Source: Acidobacteriota bacterium (GTDB lineage: Bacteria; Acidobacteriota; Terriglobia; Bryobacterales; Bryobacteraceae). Taken from it: a stretch of 64,000 nt of DNA. This document shows, one piece after another, positions 52,165-64,000 of the stretch. The position numbers and the translations under genes were made by a program. Location: positions 1-64,000 of the forward strand of contig JANXRE010000165.1 of NCBI GenBank assembly GCA_025353165.1, in the 5' to 3' direction. The notes below the pieces were generated by a model. The model made no database searches, was not told the DNA's origin, and saw only the letters and a program-made list of their open reading frames with translations. Position 1 is the first letter of the stretch; each line of letters opens with the position of its first letter.

Positions 52165-53595
52165 TTAGAACTTGATGGTCGAGTCCGCCGCGAACTTGCG
52201 GTAATTCCGAAAATTGATCTCGTTGCGCGAGCAGTTAAAAGTCCCGCGCTTGCACACCAGGTTCTCGCTTCGCACCGGCAGAAGATAGGTCTTCGCCTCG
52301 ATCCGCACGAAGTCGTAATCCAACGTGGATTCGGCTTTGCTATAAGGGAAAGTCGCCGGCATTTCGCTCGTCCGCTGCTCGATCCGCAGCGCCCGTTTGG
52401 TTTCCTTGTCGATCCAGATCGCCCCGGTGTACGCGGGAGCGTAGGCCCTCCCATCCGGCGGCACGATCCGCCAGTGCGATCGCGGCTGCTTCACGCTGTA
52501 ATCGTAGACCCAGGCGGCACGGTTTGCCATCCGCGATTCGCCCCGCTTGGTGAATGTCGCCGCCGTCATCGGAGACAGGACATCCTGCAGCGTCGTAACG
52601 AATTCCCCCGTCGACCAAGCCCCCGTCTTCTCGATCGGCTGCGTGGTGGCTCGCCCGTTCAGCTTGATATTCCGGTATTCCTCGGCTCCATCGACGCAGA
52701 CCACATCGGCCTCCACGATGTCCAGGGCCTTCCACTGAGCCGGAACGGAGTTGCTGTAGTAACGCGTCGTCACTTGCTGGACCAGAAAATTCGGCATGCC
52801 ATCGGTGTAGCTCTCCGAATTGCTCCGCGCCGCCGCAACAATGTCGTCGACCTCCGGGAAGTACAAACTGCTTGGGTCGCCCCAATCTCCATCCTTAGCG
52901 GGCGGCTCGCCGCCCTCCTTCCGCTCCAGTTTCGGCCGGCCTCCATCGGAATCGCTCGCTGACGGTTCGGCGGTCCCAGCCACTTCGATGGTTCCCGCGG
53001 GATGCGTGTCGCCCTCCTCGGGAACTTTCGCCGATGCCCGGTCGAACGGCTTCGCGCCCGCAGCCCGTTCCGCGGGCGTGCCCGCGCGCGTAAGGATCAC
53101 CCGCACTGCGGTCTCCGGATCGTCCGCGTTCACCTGCACCGACAATTGATCGCCCGGCTTCAGCAACGAGTCTCGGACCGTTTCGCCCTTCGGGTCCCGG
53201 AACAGGGTTTTCGCGAGTAGCCGGAACCGTAACAGCCGTTTTCCGCCGGATTCCAGAAACAGTTCCTTCTCGCCCAGCTCGCGCAGCGTCCCGTCGGCGG
53301 CGCGCAGCGTCATTTTCAGGCCGTGTTCGGACGTCGGCCCACCCTTTTCCTCCGTCTTGTCCTTCTTCTTCGGGAACTTGATTTGGGGGATGGGAAGGCC
53401 GATGGGAATACCGCCCGGCAGACGCATCGTGCCTGAGTCGGGGTACTGGCCGGGAGGGTATTGTCCGGGAGGGTACTGCCCAGGAGGGGATTGGCCCGGA
53501 GGATACTGGCCAGGAGGATATTGTCCGGGAGTGTTTTGGCCGAAAAGCGGCAGACCGACAGCCAGCAGGAGCACGGTTCTGTGAACTCGGGCCAT
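52165..53595 (-). CDS. Secreted protein with PPGQY repeats
   Basis: 476 residues. Signal peptide MARVHRTVLLLAVGLPLFGQ, then about six copies of PPGQY/PPGQS (residues 22-51). A basic linker and a mostly beta-rich region follow (LKMTLRAADGTLRELGEKEL, GDQLSVQVNADDPETAVRVI). The second half (WKALDIVEADVVCVDGAEEY, TKRGESRMANRAAWVYDYSV, LPVRSENLVCKRGTFNC) resembles outer-membrane lipoprotein-sorting or VWFA-linked proteins of Acidobacteriota, but I cannot name it. The C-terminus has a Cys pair (CKRGTFNC). Function unknown. Confidence 0.72.
   Translation of the reverse strand: MARVHRTVLLLAVGLPLFGQNTPGQYPPGQYPPGQSPPGQYPPGQYPPGQYPDSGTMRLPGGIPIGLPIPQIKFPKKKDKTEEKGGPTSEHGLKMTLRAADGTLRELGEKELFLESGGKRLLRFRLLAKTLFRDPKGETVRDSLLKPGDQLSVQVNADDPETAVRVILTRAGTPAERAAGAKPFDRASAKVPEEGDTHPAGTIEVAGTAEPSASDSDGGRPKLERKEGGEPPAKDGDWGDPSSLYFPEVDDIVAAARSNSESYTDGMPNFLVQQVTTRYYSNSVPAQWKALDIVEADVVCVDGAEEYRNIKLNGRATTQPIEKTGAWSTGEFVTTLQDVLSPMTAATFTKRGESRMANRAAWVYDYSVKQPRSHWRIVPPDGRAYAPAYTGAIWIDKETKRALRIEQRTSEMPATFPYSKAESTLDYDFVRIEAKTYLLPVRSENLVCKRGTFNCSRNEINFRNYRKFAADSTIKF
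53443..53532. repeat. 15-base tandem repeats encoding PPGQY
   Basis: About six 15-base units in the minus-strand gene 52165-53595 encode PPGQY with one PPGQS variant. Units differ at third positions, so the array is not fully homogenised. Such arrays can change copy number. Confidence 0.75.
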
Positions 53596-53728
53596 CGCGC
53601 CTCCTGCGTAGATTGTATTCCGTGCAGGTGGACGTACGGAAACGACGTTGCGTTCCGGGGATCACGAGCGGCGGCGATCGGAGGGTATGAGCGGAATAAT
53701 GCTCCGCCGCCGCTCGTGTTATGAAAAC

Positions 53729-54735
53729 CTACAGTCGTTTCGCTTCCGGCTGCACGTAACTCGAAAGCACCTTCATGTAATTGGCGCGTTCGAACGCCGC
53801 AGCGTTCGTGGACGAACGCACGCTCATCGAACCCTGCATCTGCTGGATGGACTCGTACTCATGTTCTTCCATCCACTCCTTCAGATCCTGCAGGATTTGC
53901 CCGCTGTACTCGATGCCGTACCGAAGCAGGCAGGACGTGGACATCACCGCTTTCGCGCCCGCCATCATCGACTTCAACAGCCCGTAGACGGTGTGCACGC
54001 CGCCGGTCACCGCCATATCCGCCCGCAGATGTCCGTACAGCACGGCGATCCAGTGCAGCCGCAGCAGCAGGGTATTGGAATCGCTGAGATACAGGTTCGG
54101 CTTCACCTCCAGCGCTTCCAGGTCGAAATCCGGCTGGTAGAAACGATTGAACATCACCAGCCCGTCCACGCCCGTCTGGTCCAGTTTGCGGCAGAAATTC
54201 GGAATGGAGCTGAAATACGGGCCGAACTTCACCGCCACCGGGATGCGGACCTCGGCGATGACGTGCCGCACCAGTTCCACGTAATTCTGCTCGATCCTCT
54301 CGCCGGGGACTTCCGGGTCGGTCGGCAGTAAATAGATGTTCAACTCCAGGCCATCCGCGCCGGCGTCCTGCATCAGGCGCGCATACCGTGTCCAGCCGCC
54401 CGCCGACACGCCGTTGAGCGACGCGATGATCGGGATGTGGACCGCCTCCTTGGCTTTCCGGATATGCTCCAGATACTCCTCGGGCCCGATGTTGTACGCC
54501 GTCATGTCGGGGAAGTAGTTGGTTGCCTCGGCGTAGCTTTCCCCGTGCGACAGGAACTTGTCGAGGGCCTCGCTCTCGGCGTTGATCTGTTCCTCGAAGA
54601 GCGAGTGGAGAACGACCCCGGAAATCCCGGCATCCTCCATTTTCCGGATGTTCGAAATGTCCCGGCAGAGCGGACTGGATGAAGCGAGCAAAGGGTTCTT
54701 CAGCTTCATTCCGAGATAGGTTGTGGAAAGGTCGA

Positions 54736-54739
<4 letters not shown>
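53729..54739 (-). CDS. Dihydroorotate dehydrogenase-like protein
   Basis: 336 residues from the ATG at 54739, overlapping the nifJ stop as ATGA; the open frame continues upstream but antisense-like. FMN-type TIM-barrel features are IDLSTTYLGMKLKNPLLASS (start), IPIIASLNGVSAGGWTRYAR, VAVKFGPYFSSIPN, DGLVMFNRFYQPDF and DMAVTGGVHTVYGLLKSMMA (phosphate-binding). The catalytic base that defines class 1 or 2 enzymes is not evident. In anaerobes and Acidobacteriota this gene often follows pyruvate:ferredoxin oxidoreductase. The role may be redox coupling with ferredoxin rather than pyrimidine synthesis (inference). Confidence 0.85.
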
Positions 54740-58335
<3,596 letters not shown>

Positions 58336-58672
58336 CTTTTGATAAGCTCCAGTCTCTCGGGCTTACAGGTGCACACGGCGTGCCATAGAGCGGAACTTCG
58401 GATGTGCAGGGATTTGAAGCGTTTACGCGTTATGCACGGGCGCGTGGTGGGTTTCACCCCGCCAGGAAACTGGGGAGATCGCGTTTGTGGGGGATATCGC
58501 GCAGTTCAGGCCAGGTACTTTAGCCTCAAGCAGATTCCACGGTGACATCATCGCGATGAACGAACATACTTGACCCCTGTCGCCAACTTTCGATTTAAAG
58601 GTGAGTGATTTCAGGCTGCTTAGTTTCCGGATTTCTGGGAAGTCTCACAATAATAGGGAAAAAGAGGGATAG
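58336..58672. other. Intergenic region between nifJ and the C8-tract gene
   Basis: 337 bases between divergent genes, so it should hold both promoters. A weak sigma70-like candidate for the rightward gene is TTGACC (58570-58575), 18-base spacer, TTTAAA (58594-58599). No riboswitch-like structure was recognised. AGAGGGAT (58663-58670) is the ribosome-binding site for the next gene. Confidence 0.45.
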
Positions 58673-61334
58673 ATGACACGTGGAAAGCAACGCATTTTGT
58701 CCACTTTTGCCATGATGACGACAGTGGCCGTCCTGGGGTTGGCGCGCCCTTCGGCGCAGGAAGCCCCCCCCGGGATTGACCCATCCGGAGGGTGGATCAG
58801 CAGGATCCGCCACGCCTCTACGCATTCTCGATTTCCCGTTCTACCAGAACACAGACGGGTTTCGGTCGACTCTCATGCTGAACAACAACAGCAAGGTCCC
58901 GCTGTCCGTCGCGATTACCGTCTACAATCTCCGGGGCGAGGCATATGAGTTGCCAACGCGTGAAATCCCCAAGAGTTCGCCGGTGTACGTGGAACTGGAA
59001 AGAGAACTCTCTTTGGCCCCAAAGGATTTTAGTAGGGGTAACCTGCAGTGCCGGTATTCCGGGCTGGCCGACCAGTTGACTGGGCAAGTCAGCATCGTCA
59101 ATGCGGCCGCACGGATCAGCTTTCAGGCAACAATGGCGATGGGGGGGGCCACCACGCGCCTGAGCTCGGTGGTATCCGTGGCAACCACACACGCGCAAGG
59201 CTTCGTCGCAGTGACGAACCTGAGCACCCACGAAATACGCGTCACCGACGGCGGCGCCGGTCGCGACACGATACGATTGGGCGCGCGTGCGACAGAAGTC
59301 CTCGAGCTCAATGAACTTGTGAGAGCGATGCCGGGCCGGCCGGGCCTCATTACCCTCCGGCACGATGGCGCGCCAGGCGAACTGAGTGCCGCTGGAATCG
59401 TGTTCGATATAAACAGTTTCTCATCGACCCTTCTGTTTGTTGATCCTGGGGAGGCGGTTTCAAATACGCTCGCCGGAGCCCACTTCTACAGTGGGGCGGC
59501 TTCGAAAATGTTTGGTCTGCCAGAGAACGGGCGGTTTCGGGGCATTCTCGCCCTGGCTAACACGTCCGCCTCTCCAACCCAGGCGACAGTATCGGTCGAT
59601 TACACGATCGATAATCGTGGACGCCACATCCAGATCGCCGCCCCATTTCTACCAGCCGGCGAGGTTGTTGAGATCGACGTAACGGAGAAATTGCACGCGA
59701 TGGGCGTCGATGAATTCCAAGATGCAGGCGTGGATGTTTCGTACATCGGGGCACCGGGCTCCGTTATTGCGTCATTGAAAAGCGTCGATACCACCGCCGG
59801 CCTGACGTTTGACACGCCCGTTAAGGACCCCCTCGCCGGCATGTACCGGTCGAGCGGAAGCCACCCCTGGCGTCTGGATGGATCGTTCAATACCGCCGTG
59901 GCACTTAAGAACGTGCTCCCCAAGACCGTCTACGCCATGGTGGTCTTACGGTTTGACGGGGGCCAGTATGCACTCCCGCGCGTCACGTTGGGGCCGTTCC
60001 AGACCGTCTCGATCAGTCTCCGCGATGTCGTTGCCACAGCCAAGAAGGACCTCGACGGGAACTCTCCGCCGAGTTCCCAGATCGGCAAGGTGCTCTGGTT
60101 CCAGGAAGAGCCGGACTCGCTGATCGGTCGAGCGGAGATCTCCGACGTTCGAGGTCGCACTACGGCAAGTTTCAGCTGCTTCTATCCTTGCAATTGTGGC
60201 CTCCCGTACTTCACGCCAAACACATCCGACACCTGGCTATACCCGGGCAACATTACTCTCCCGTACCTGGGGACGCAATTGATTTCGACCGATCAGCGGA
60301 GGTACGACTGTAACGATAGCAATCTGGGTACTTTCGACGTAACATCGTCGACCGCATACTCGTCCGGCAACTCGGGCATATTCCAGTTCACCAGCAGCAC
60401 GATCCAGGCGGTCGGCGCCGGCTCTACGACTTTCGGTGGGCAGACGTTGCGGAACACAGAAGCGCCGCCAGCCTGCCCGGTGCAATCCCAGGCGGACCCA
60501 GGAGGGAGTGGGACAGTCTGCCAAGTAACGATCAACTCCGCTTCGGTCGCCTCAAATCAGATTTCAACGACGTTGAGCCCGAGTAATTTGAGCGGTCCCT
60601 TTTCGCTTTGGCAATCAAGGAGTGGGTCGCAGGACAACACTTCTCAGCAAAACGTCACCAGAAACGGTGGACCCTATACCGACGGCTTTGCGCTGACGAC
60701 GTCCACCCCGACAGGCCAGTATGCAACTATATATGCGGAATGGAGCGCCTGCAGCGCCGCAATAGTTACAACTTATAACTACCACTTCTATAACTATGGC
60801 CAAACCCATCAATCCCAATACACATTGATCAGCCAGAGCACGTGCTCCGGGGCGCAAACGAAGGCATATATCATCACGAACCTTGCCGCGTGCTTTTCGA
60901 GTGGGCTCCAAACTACAACTCTTGCGTCTGACTTCGAAGCACAGGTTGCGCTAAACGGCACCGGGAAGCGAGGGGATGGAACTTATCTCAAGGCCCTCGC
61001 TGCTACGAGCTGCCTTAACGCCACCAACGGAAAGCCGGCGGATGCGAGCAGAGCAAACACGTTTGTCGTAGTCAGTCAGGTGACGGGTGCTTGTAACCAG
61101 ACGCTCAGCTCATCCACGGTCGCCCAATACGGGCATCAATGCGGGCTTCGGATCTTCATCTCCGGTTATGGAAACCCGGGAACCGTTAAGACGGTCCAGG
61201 ACGAGTGCCCCGCTTGTCGATTCGATCCGCCGCACTTTGATAACTGGACGAATGCTGGAGGACCATCGTGCGGCTTCACTGTACCTGACCTGCCGCCTAC
61301 AGGCATGTTCGTTACGGAACAGGTGCAACAATGA
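58673..61334 (+). CDS. Secreted protein with frame interrupted at a C8 tract
   Basis: The ATG at 58673 (AGAGGGAT upstream) starts a signal peptide (LSTFAMMTTVAVLGLARPSAQ) that reaches eight cytosines at 58764-58771. The main frame (to 61334) begins beyond it: removing one C joins QEAPPG to LTHPEGGSAGSATPLRILDF, followed by FPFYQNTDG and FRSTLMLNNNSKVPLSVAIT. A second tract of eight G (59141-59148) is in frame. The C-terminal third has many Cys residues, and GYGNPGTVKTVQDECPACRF suggests a double-psi barrel (RlpA/3D-like) end. Either the tract is a sequencing error or expression is phase-variable by slippage. The stop overlaps the next start (ATGA). Confidence 0.62.
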
Positions 61335-62485
61335 CTGTGATGAGCAGGCGAGCGAGTCCGGCACTATCGCGGCACAACCGGGCCGCGCGGATGCTCTTGA
61401 TTTCTGTTATGGGCCTCTCTCTGCCACTCGCTCGAGCCCAAGACTCCGGCCAACTGCGACGCTTGGTAATCGGCCAAAAATCGGATTCAGTGGACGGGAA
61501 TCGCGGTTCTGTTGCGAGCGGATCCGATCAGCGGTGGTATGTTGGAGCGGCCAATATGACCACAAGAATCGATTCAGCCTGGCGCTACGGACGGTATATA
61601 GTTGTGTTCGGGTGGGCGGGTCTCGCCGGTTTAAACACGGTCATCGATGCCGGCACCGGCGCGGAGGCGCTCGAGTTCCTGGGCTACGATCCGGCCATCA
61701 CCCCTAACGGTTTGATCGTGTTTCGTCGATTTTACCCACACTTCTCCGACCCGGCGATCGTGTCGGATCGAATTGCCGTGCTAAACCTGAATCTCCAGAT
61801 CCCTTATCTTGTCCCAGCAAAAGATCAGGTGCCCACCGAGAGCGTGGGCGTCGATATTTACCCGAGAGCACCCACGAAGGAAGAACGCCATTTGATCGGA
61901 GGAAACCACCTCATCACGGATCAGGGCGCTTTGCTGATTTTGGTCGACCAAGCCACCACTGGTAAGTTGTGCGTCGTGCGATTGTCGCTTGCAAACACGG
62001 CCAGCGATTCGGAAAAGCACCACTGTCCGACGGCCGCCGATCTCGGCGGTGCGGATCCTGGCGAGGTGCATGTCGGCGAGTTCAGTGAACAGCCTGGCGG
62101 CGACCTTATCCTCTCTCTCGACATTCCAAAATCGGAACCCGGCTCGCTCCCCCGAGTGTTCAAAATAGATCGGCAGTCGCTAGCCGTTACTCGGCTATGG
62201 AGCACCGACGATATACCCGACGGCACGCTTCGAGTACCTTGGTTGGCTCAGAAGAGTGCTGCATTGAGTGTGGTCCTTCCGGACCTGCATCTGCCGGATT
62301 CAGCCAAGGTTGATCTGACCATTGACGTATACGGAAACGTCAGGGACGTCACTCTGTCTGGTGTTAGTCCGGAAACGCTGGATCGCCTCCGGAACGCGAT
62401 TCTCGGATGGAAGTTCAAGCCGACTTTTCTCGATGGACGAAAAGTCGAGGTCGTCACCCAGATCGTTGGTCCTGGAGTGTTCTGA
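61331..62485 (+). CDS. Hypothetical exported protein with TonB-C-like end
   Basis: 384 residues. The N-terminus (ARMLLISVMGLSLPLARAQ) is a leader after a basic segment. The main part is beta-rich (RYIVVFGWAGLAGLNTVIDA, ITPNGLIVFRRFYPHFSDP). The last 60 residues (AKVDLTIDVYGNVRDVTLSG, then LRNAILGWKFKPTFLDGRKV) match the TonB C-terminal fold pattern (VxxDxxGxVxDV, WxFxPxxxxGxxV), common in acidobacterial proteins without a membrane anchor. The ATGA overlap with the preceding gene ties it to the C8-tract product, so loss of frame upstream may lower its translation. Function unknown. Confidence 0.72.
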   Translation: MTVMSRRASPALSRHNRAARMLLISVMGLSLPLARAQDSGQLRRLVIGQKSDSVDGNRGSVASGSDQRWYVGAANMTTRIDSAWRYGRYIVVFGWAGLAGLNTVIDAGTGAEALEFLGYDPAITPNGLIVFRRFYPHFSDPAIVSDRIAVLNLNLQIPYLVPAKDQVPTESVGVDIYPRAPTKEERHLIGGNHLITDQGALLILVDQATTGKLCVVRLSLANTASDSEKHHCPTAADLGGADPGEVHVGEFSEQPGGDLILSLDIPKSEPGSLPRVFKIDRQSLAVTRLWSTDDIPDGTLRVPWLAQKSAALSVVLPDLHLPDSAKVDLTIDVYGNVRDVTLSGVSPETLDRLRNAILGWKFKPTFLDGRKVEVVTQIVGPGVF

Positions 62486-62516
62486 GTCGGTCATTTCCAC
62501 TGGAGCCAGAAACGCC

Positions 62517-63023
62517 CTACAACTTCGGGCTTAGGTACTTCTGCTGAAGTGCCGTGCAGTGGTGAAGCTCATGCCCGGCGATGATCCAAGCCAGCGCCCG
62601 AACTGAGATGTGAGCGTTATTCACGGTCCCCGTTCGCACCCAGGCGTCCGGGTCCAGGTGTCGGAACAGCGACAATGTCGCTTGGCGTACCTGCAAGAAT
62701 TCGTCGATCAGGCTGGACAGCGGGCAGCTCTCGAACGGGCCGTGGCGAACGTAGTCGTCCTGCTCGAATCCTTCAATCGGCGTCTTGTCGTTCCGCGCGA
62801 TCCGAAGCGCTCGATAAGACAGGATCCGCTCCGTATCGCTGAGGTGCCCGACCACCTGCCGTATGCTCCACTTGCCGGGCTCCTGGCGGAACCCCGCGCC
62901 GCGCAACAGAGCCAGCGTCGTTTCGATCTGCTCCGCGAGCGTGCTCACGATATCGTCGCTGCTCACCAGGGAGATGTAGCGCGAATAGTAAGGGTCATGC
63001 TCGGAAGGCGTGGGCGCAGTCAT
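62517..63023 (-). CDS. DinB family protein
   Basis: 168 residues, a four-helix bundle of the DinB/YfiT type. Metal-ligand histidines are visible in IRQVVGHLSDTERILSYRAL and WIIAGHELHHCTALQQKYL. The middle segment FEQDDYVRHGPFESCPL is usual for the damage-inducible group. These are metal-dependent enzymes, some being thiol S-transferases (bacillithiol or mycothiol type), others of unknown substrate. No signal peptide. The palindrome at 63052-63171 lies upstream. Confidence 0.87.
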   Translation of the reverse strand: MTAPTPSEHDPYYSRYISLVSSDDIVSTLAEQIETTLALLRGAGFRQEPGKWSIRQVVGHLSDTERILSYRALRIARNDKTPIEGFEQDDYVRHGPFESCPLSSLIDEFLQVRQATLSLFRHLDPDAWVRTGTVNNAHISVRALAWIIAGHELHHCTALQQKYLSPKL

Positions 63024-63051
63024 TCCGCGATCCTACCATTAGCCCGGTCCG

Positions 63052-63171
63052 ACGTGGCGCACGCCCCCAGGCGTGCCGCGTCGCCACTCATGGCGACGCC
63101 AATCTTCTCGTCCAGCCCGCCAAGCGTCGGCAAGAGTGCCGACGCGGCACGCAAAAGTGCGTGCGCCACGT
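63052..63171. repeat. 120-base compound palindrome
   Basis: Outer arms ACGTGGCGCACGC (63052-63064) and GTGCGTGCGCCACGT (63157-63171); next GCGTGCCGC (63071-63079) and GCGGCACGC (63144-63152); inner hairpins GCGTCGCC/GGCGACGC and GTCGGC/GCCGAC. Related in sequence to the elements at 24552 and 42093. Its last base is the first base of the next gene's stop codon. Confidence 0.72.
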
Positions 63172-64000
63172 CAGCGCGCGAAATCCGCAGGCTTCCGTCC
63201 GCGCACATGTCCATCAAACTTGAATGGGCTCGGCCGGTAATCGCCCACCAACCCGACGTCCGACCCCGGCGAAATCTTCTTGTCCATCCCGACAGCCCAG
63301 TAGCAAGCGTTCACCAACAGCCGACGGAAGGCTTCGTTCTCAAGGTCCAGCGCCGAGCCCATCGTAGTGGTGAACACGCGCCTCGCGTCCGACCCGACCC
63401 ACGCCACCGGCATCATCGGGTCGTTCTGCGCGCCTGCCACCGCCGGATCAGCCGGGTTCATGCCGGTAAGCACCTGCCCGTAGACCAGCGGCGTGAATCC
63501 CGCGGCCAGCGGTAGCCGGACCTCATACACATCCGTGGGAACCCAAATGCCGCCGTCGCGAATGCCCCGCAGGATCGGACTGTTCTCCTGCCCCTTGGCA
63601 AAGACCCCGCGCGTGCTCTGCTTCCCGTGCTGCCCGTGGTGATTCACCCACGTCTCGCCGAGCACCCGCTTGCCAAATCCGCCGTCCTTGGCGTTCCACC
63701 CCCAACTCGCGTAGGTCGGGCTCGACTTCAACGCGAAAGCGTGCGTCGCGGTGCGCATCGCGACGATCGGCCGGCCCGAGTTCACGTAGTCCACGATGTG
63801 CTTCATCTGGTCGTCCGGCAGGTCGCGGAAACGCGTGAACAGGATCATCAGGTCGGCATGATCCAGCGCCTCGAGCCCGGGGATGTTGTCGTTGCGATTG
63901 GGATTGACCGTGCCATCCGGATCCATCGCGAACAGCACCGTGCAATGGAATCCGTGACGCGTCGCGAGAATCCGCGCCAGCTCCGGCAGCGCTTCCTCCG
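63171..64000 (-). CDS. ThuA-like domain protein (N-terminus outside window)
   Basis: The frame is open to the right edge: LPELARILATRHGFHCTVLF continues into FAMDPDGTVNPNRNDNIPGL, DLMILFTRFRDLPDDQMKHI, SGRPIVAMRTATHAFALKSS and late DARRVFTTTMGSALDLENEA. This order matches ThuA-type domains (class I amidotransferase-like fold) that are exported in Planctomycetes and Acidobacteriota. The first strands and any signal peptide lie beyond the window. The C-terminus (VRGRKPADFAR) is complete. The domain has the same type as the ThuA gene at 5313 but is clearly a different group. Substrate unknown. Confidence 0.8.
   Translation of the reverse strand, partial: EEALPELARILATRHGFHCTVLFAMDPDGTVNPNRNDNIPGLEALDHADLMILFTRFRDLPDDQMKHIVDYVNSGRPIVAMRTATHAFALKSSPTYASWGWNAKDGGFGKRVLGETWVNHHGQHGKQSTRGVFAKGQENSPILRGIRDGGIWVPTDVYEVRLPLAAGFTPLVYGQVLTGMNPADPAVAGAQNDPMMPVAWVGSDARRVFTTTMGSALDLENEAFRRLLVNACYWAVGMDKKISPGSDVGLVGDYRPSPFKFDGHVRGRKPADFAR

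Overview
The window looks like a chromosomal segment of a GC-rich Acidobacteriota bacterium, most likely of the Bryobacterales/Solibacter type. This is inferred from content, not from a marker gene: three large TonB-dependent receptors with an N-terminal carboxypeptidase-regulatory-like domain, many secreted ThuA, Gfo/Idh/MocA and TIM-barrel sugar enzymes with Tat-like leaders, DUF4331, DUF5117 and DUF5060 secreted proteins, PEP-CTERM remnants, and a pyruvate:ferredoxin oxidoreductase. No rRNA, tRNA or CRISPR array was recognised.

Layout. 1-16.5 kb: an IS630-type transposase tail, two hypothetical secreted/cytosolic genes, two TonB receptors, a decayed Ser/Thr kinase, ThuA and sialidase-like secreted proteins, an RND efflux adaptor, a 2H phosphoesterase, a XerC/D-type recombinase and a CCA/poly(A) nucleotidyltransferase. 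16.6-19.1 kb: a two-gene putative anti-phage module (ApeA-type HEPN protein plus DUF4238 protein). 19.5-26.2 kb: an ABC-2 export pair, a third TonB receptor and two glycine-rich secreted proteins. 26.2-29.3 kb: a decayed CHAP/BPSL0067-like gene with a STY0301-like partner, a Gfo/Idh oxidoreductase and a frameshifted YcaQ-like glycosylase.

29.3-35.2 kb is a minus-strand run of tightly overlapping genes that reads as an expanded bufferin-type RiPP locus. It holds a Cys-rich precursor (BufA2-like), an MNIO/DUF692 enzyme (BufB), a DUF2063 partner (BufC) and DoxX. These are followed without a gap by an APC amino-acid permease, a PLP aminotransferase and a TIM-barrel sugar isomerase/epimerase. The precursor is set apart from the enzymes by a stem-loop and has the better ribosome-binding site, as expected for unequal precursor and enzyme dosage.

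35.2-50.9 kb: ChbG-like deacetylase/DUF4337 pair, class V aminotransferase, a lone ABC ATPase, Gfo/Idh oxidoreductase, queuosine-precursor transporter, AhpD-like protein, TsaB, DUF5060 glycosidase-like protein, zinc metalloprotease, DedA, citrate synthase and DUF4331 protein. 50.9-58.3 kb: a broken PEP-CTERM gene, a PPGQY-repeat secreted protein, and the dihydroorotate dehydrogenase-like/NifJ pair that links pyruvate to reduced ferredoxin. 58.6-64 kb: a secreted protein whose reading frame is interrupted at a C8 tract, a translationally coupled protein with a TonB-C-like end, DinB and a partial ThuA-like gene.

Several genes carry frameshifts or in-frame stops (kinase, CHAP-like, YcaQ-like, PEP-CTERM, C8-tract gene). 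Palindromic elements with the core GTGGCGCAC/GTGCGCCAC recur at gene ends.
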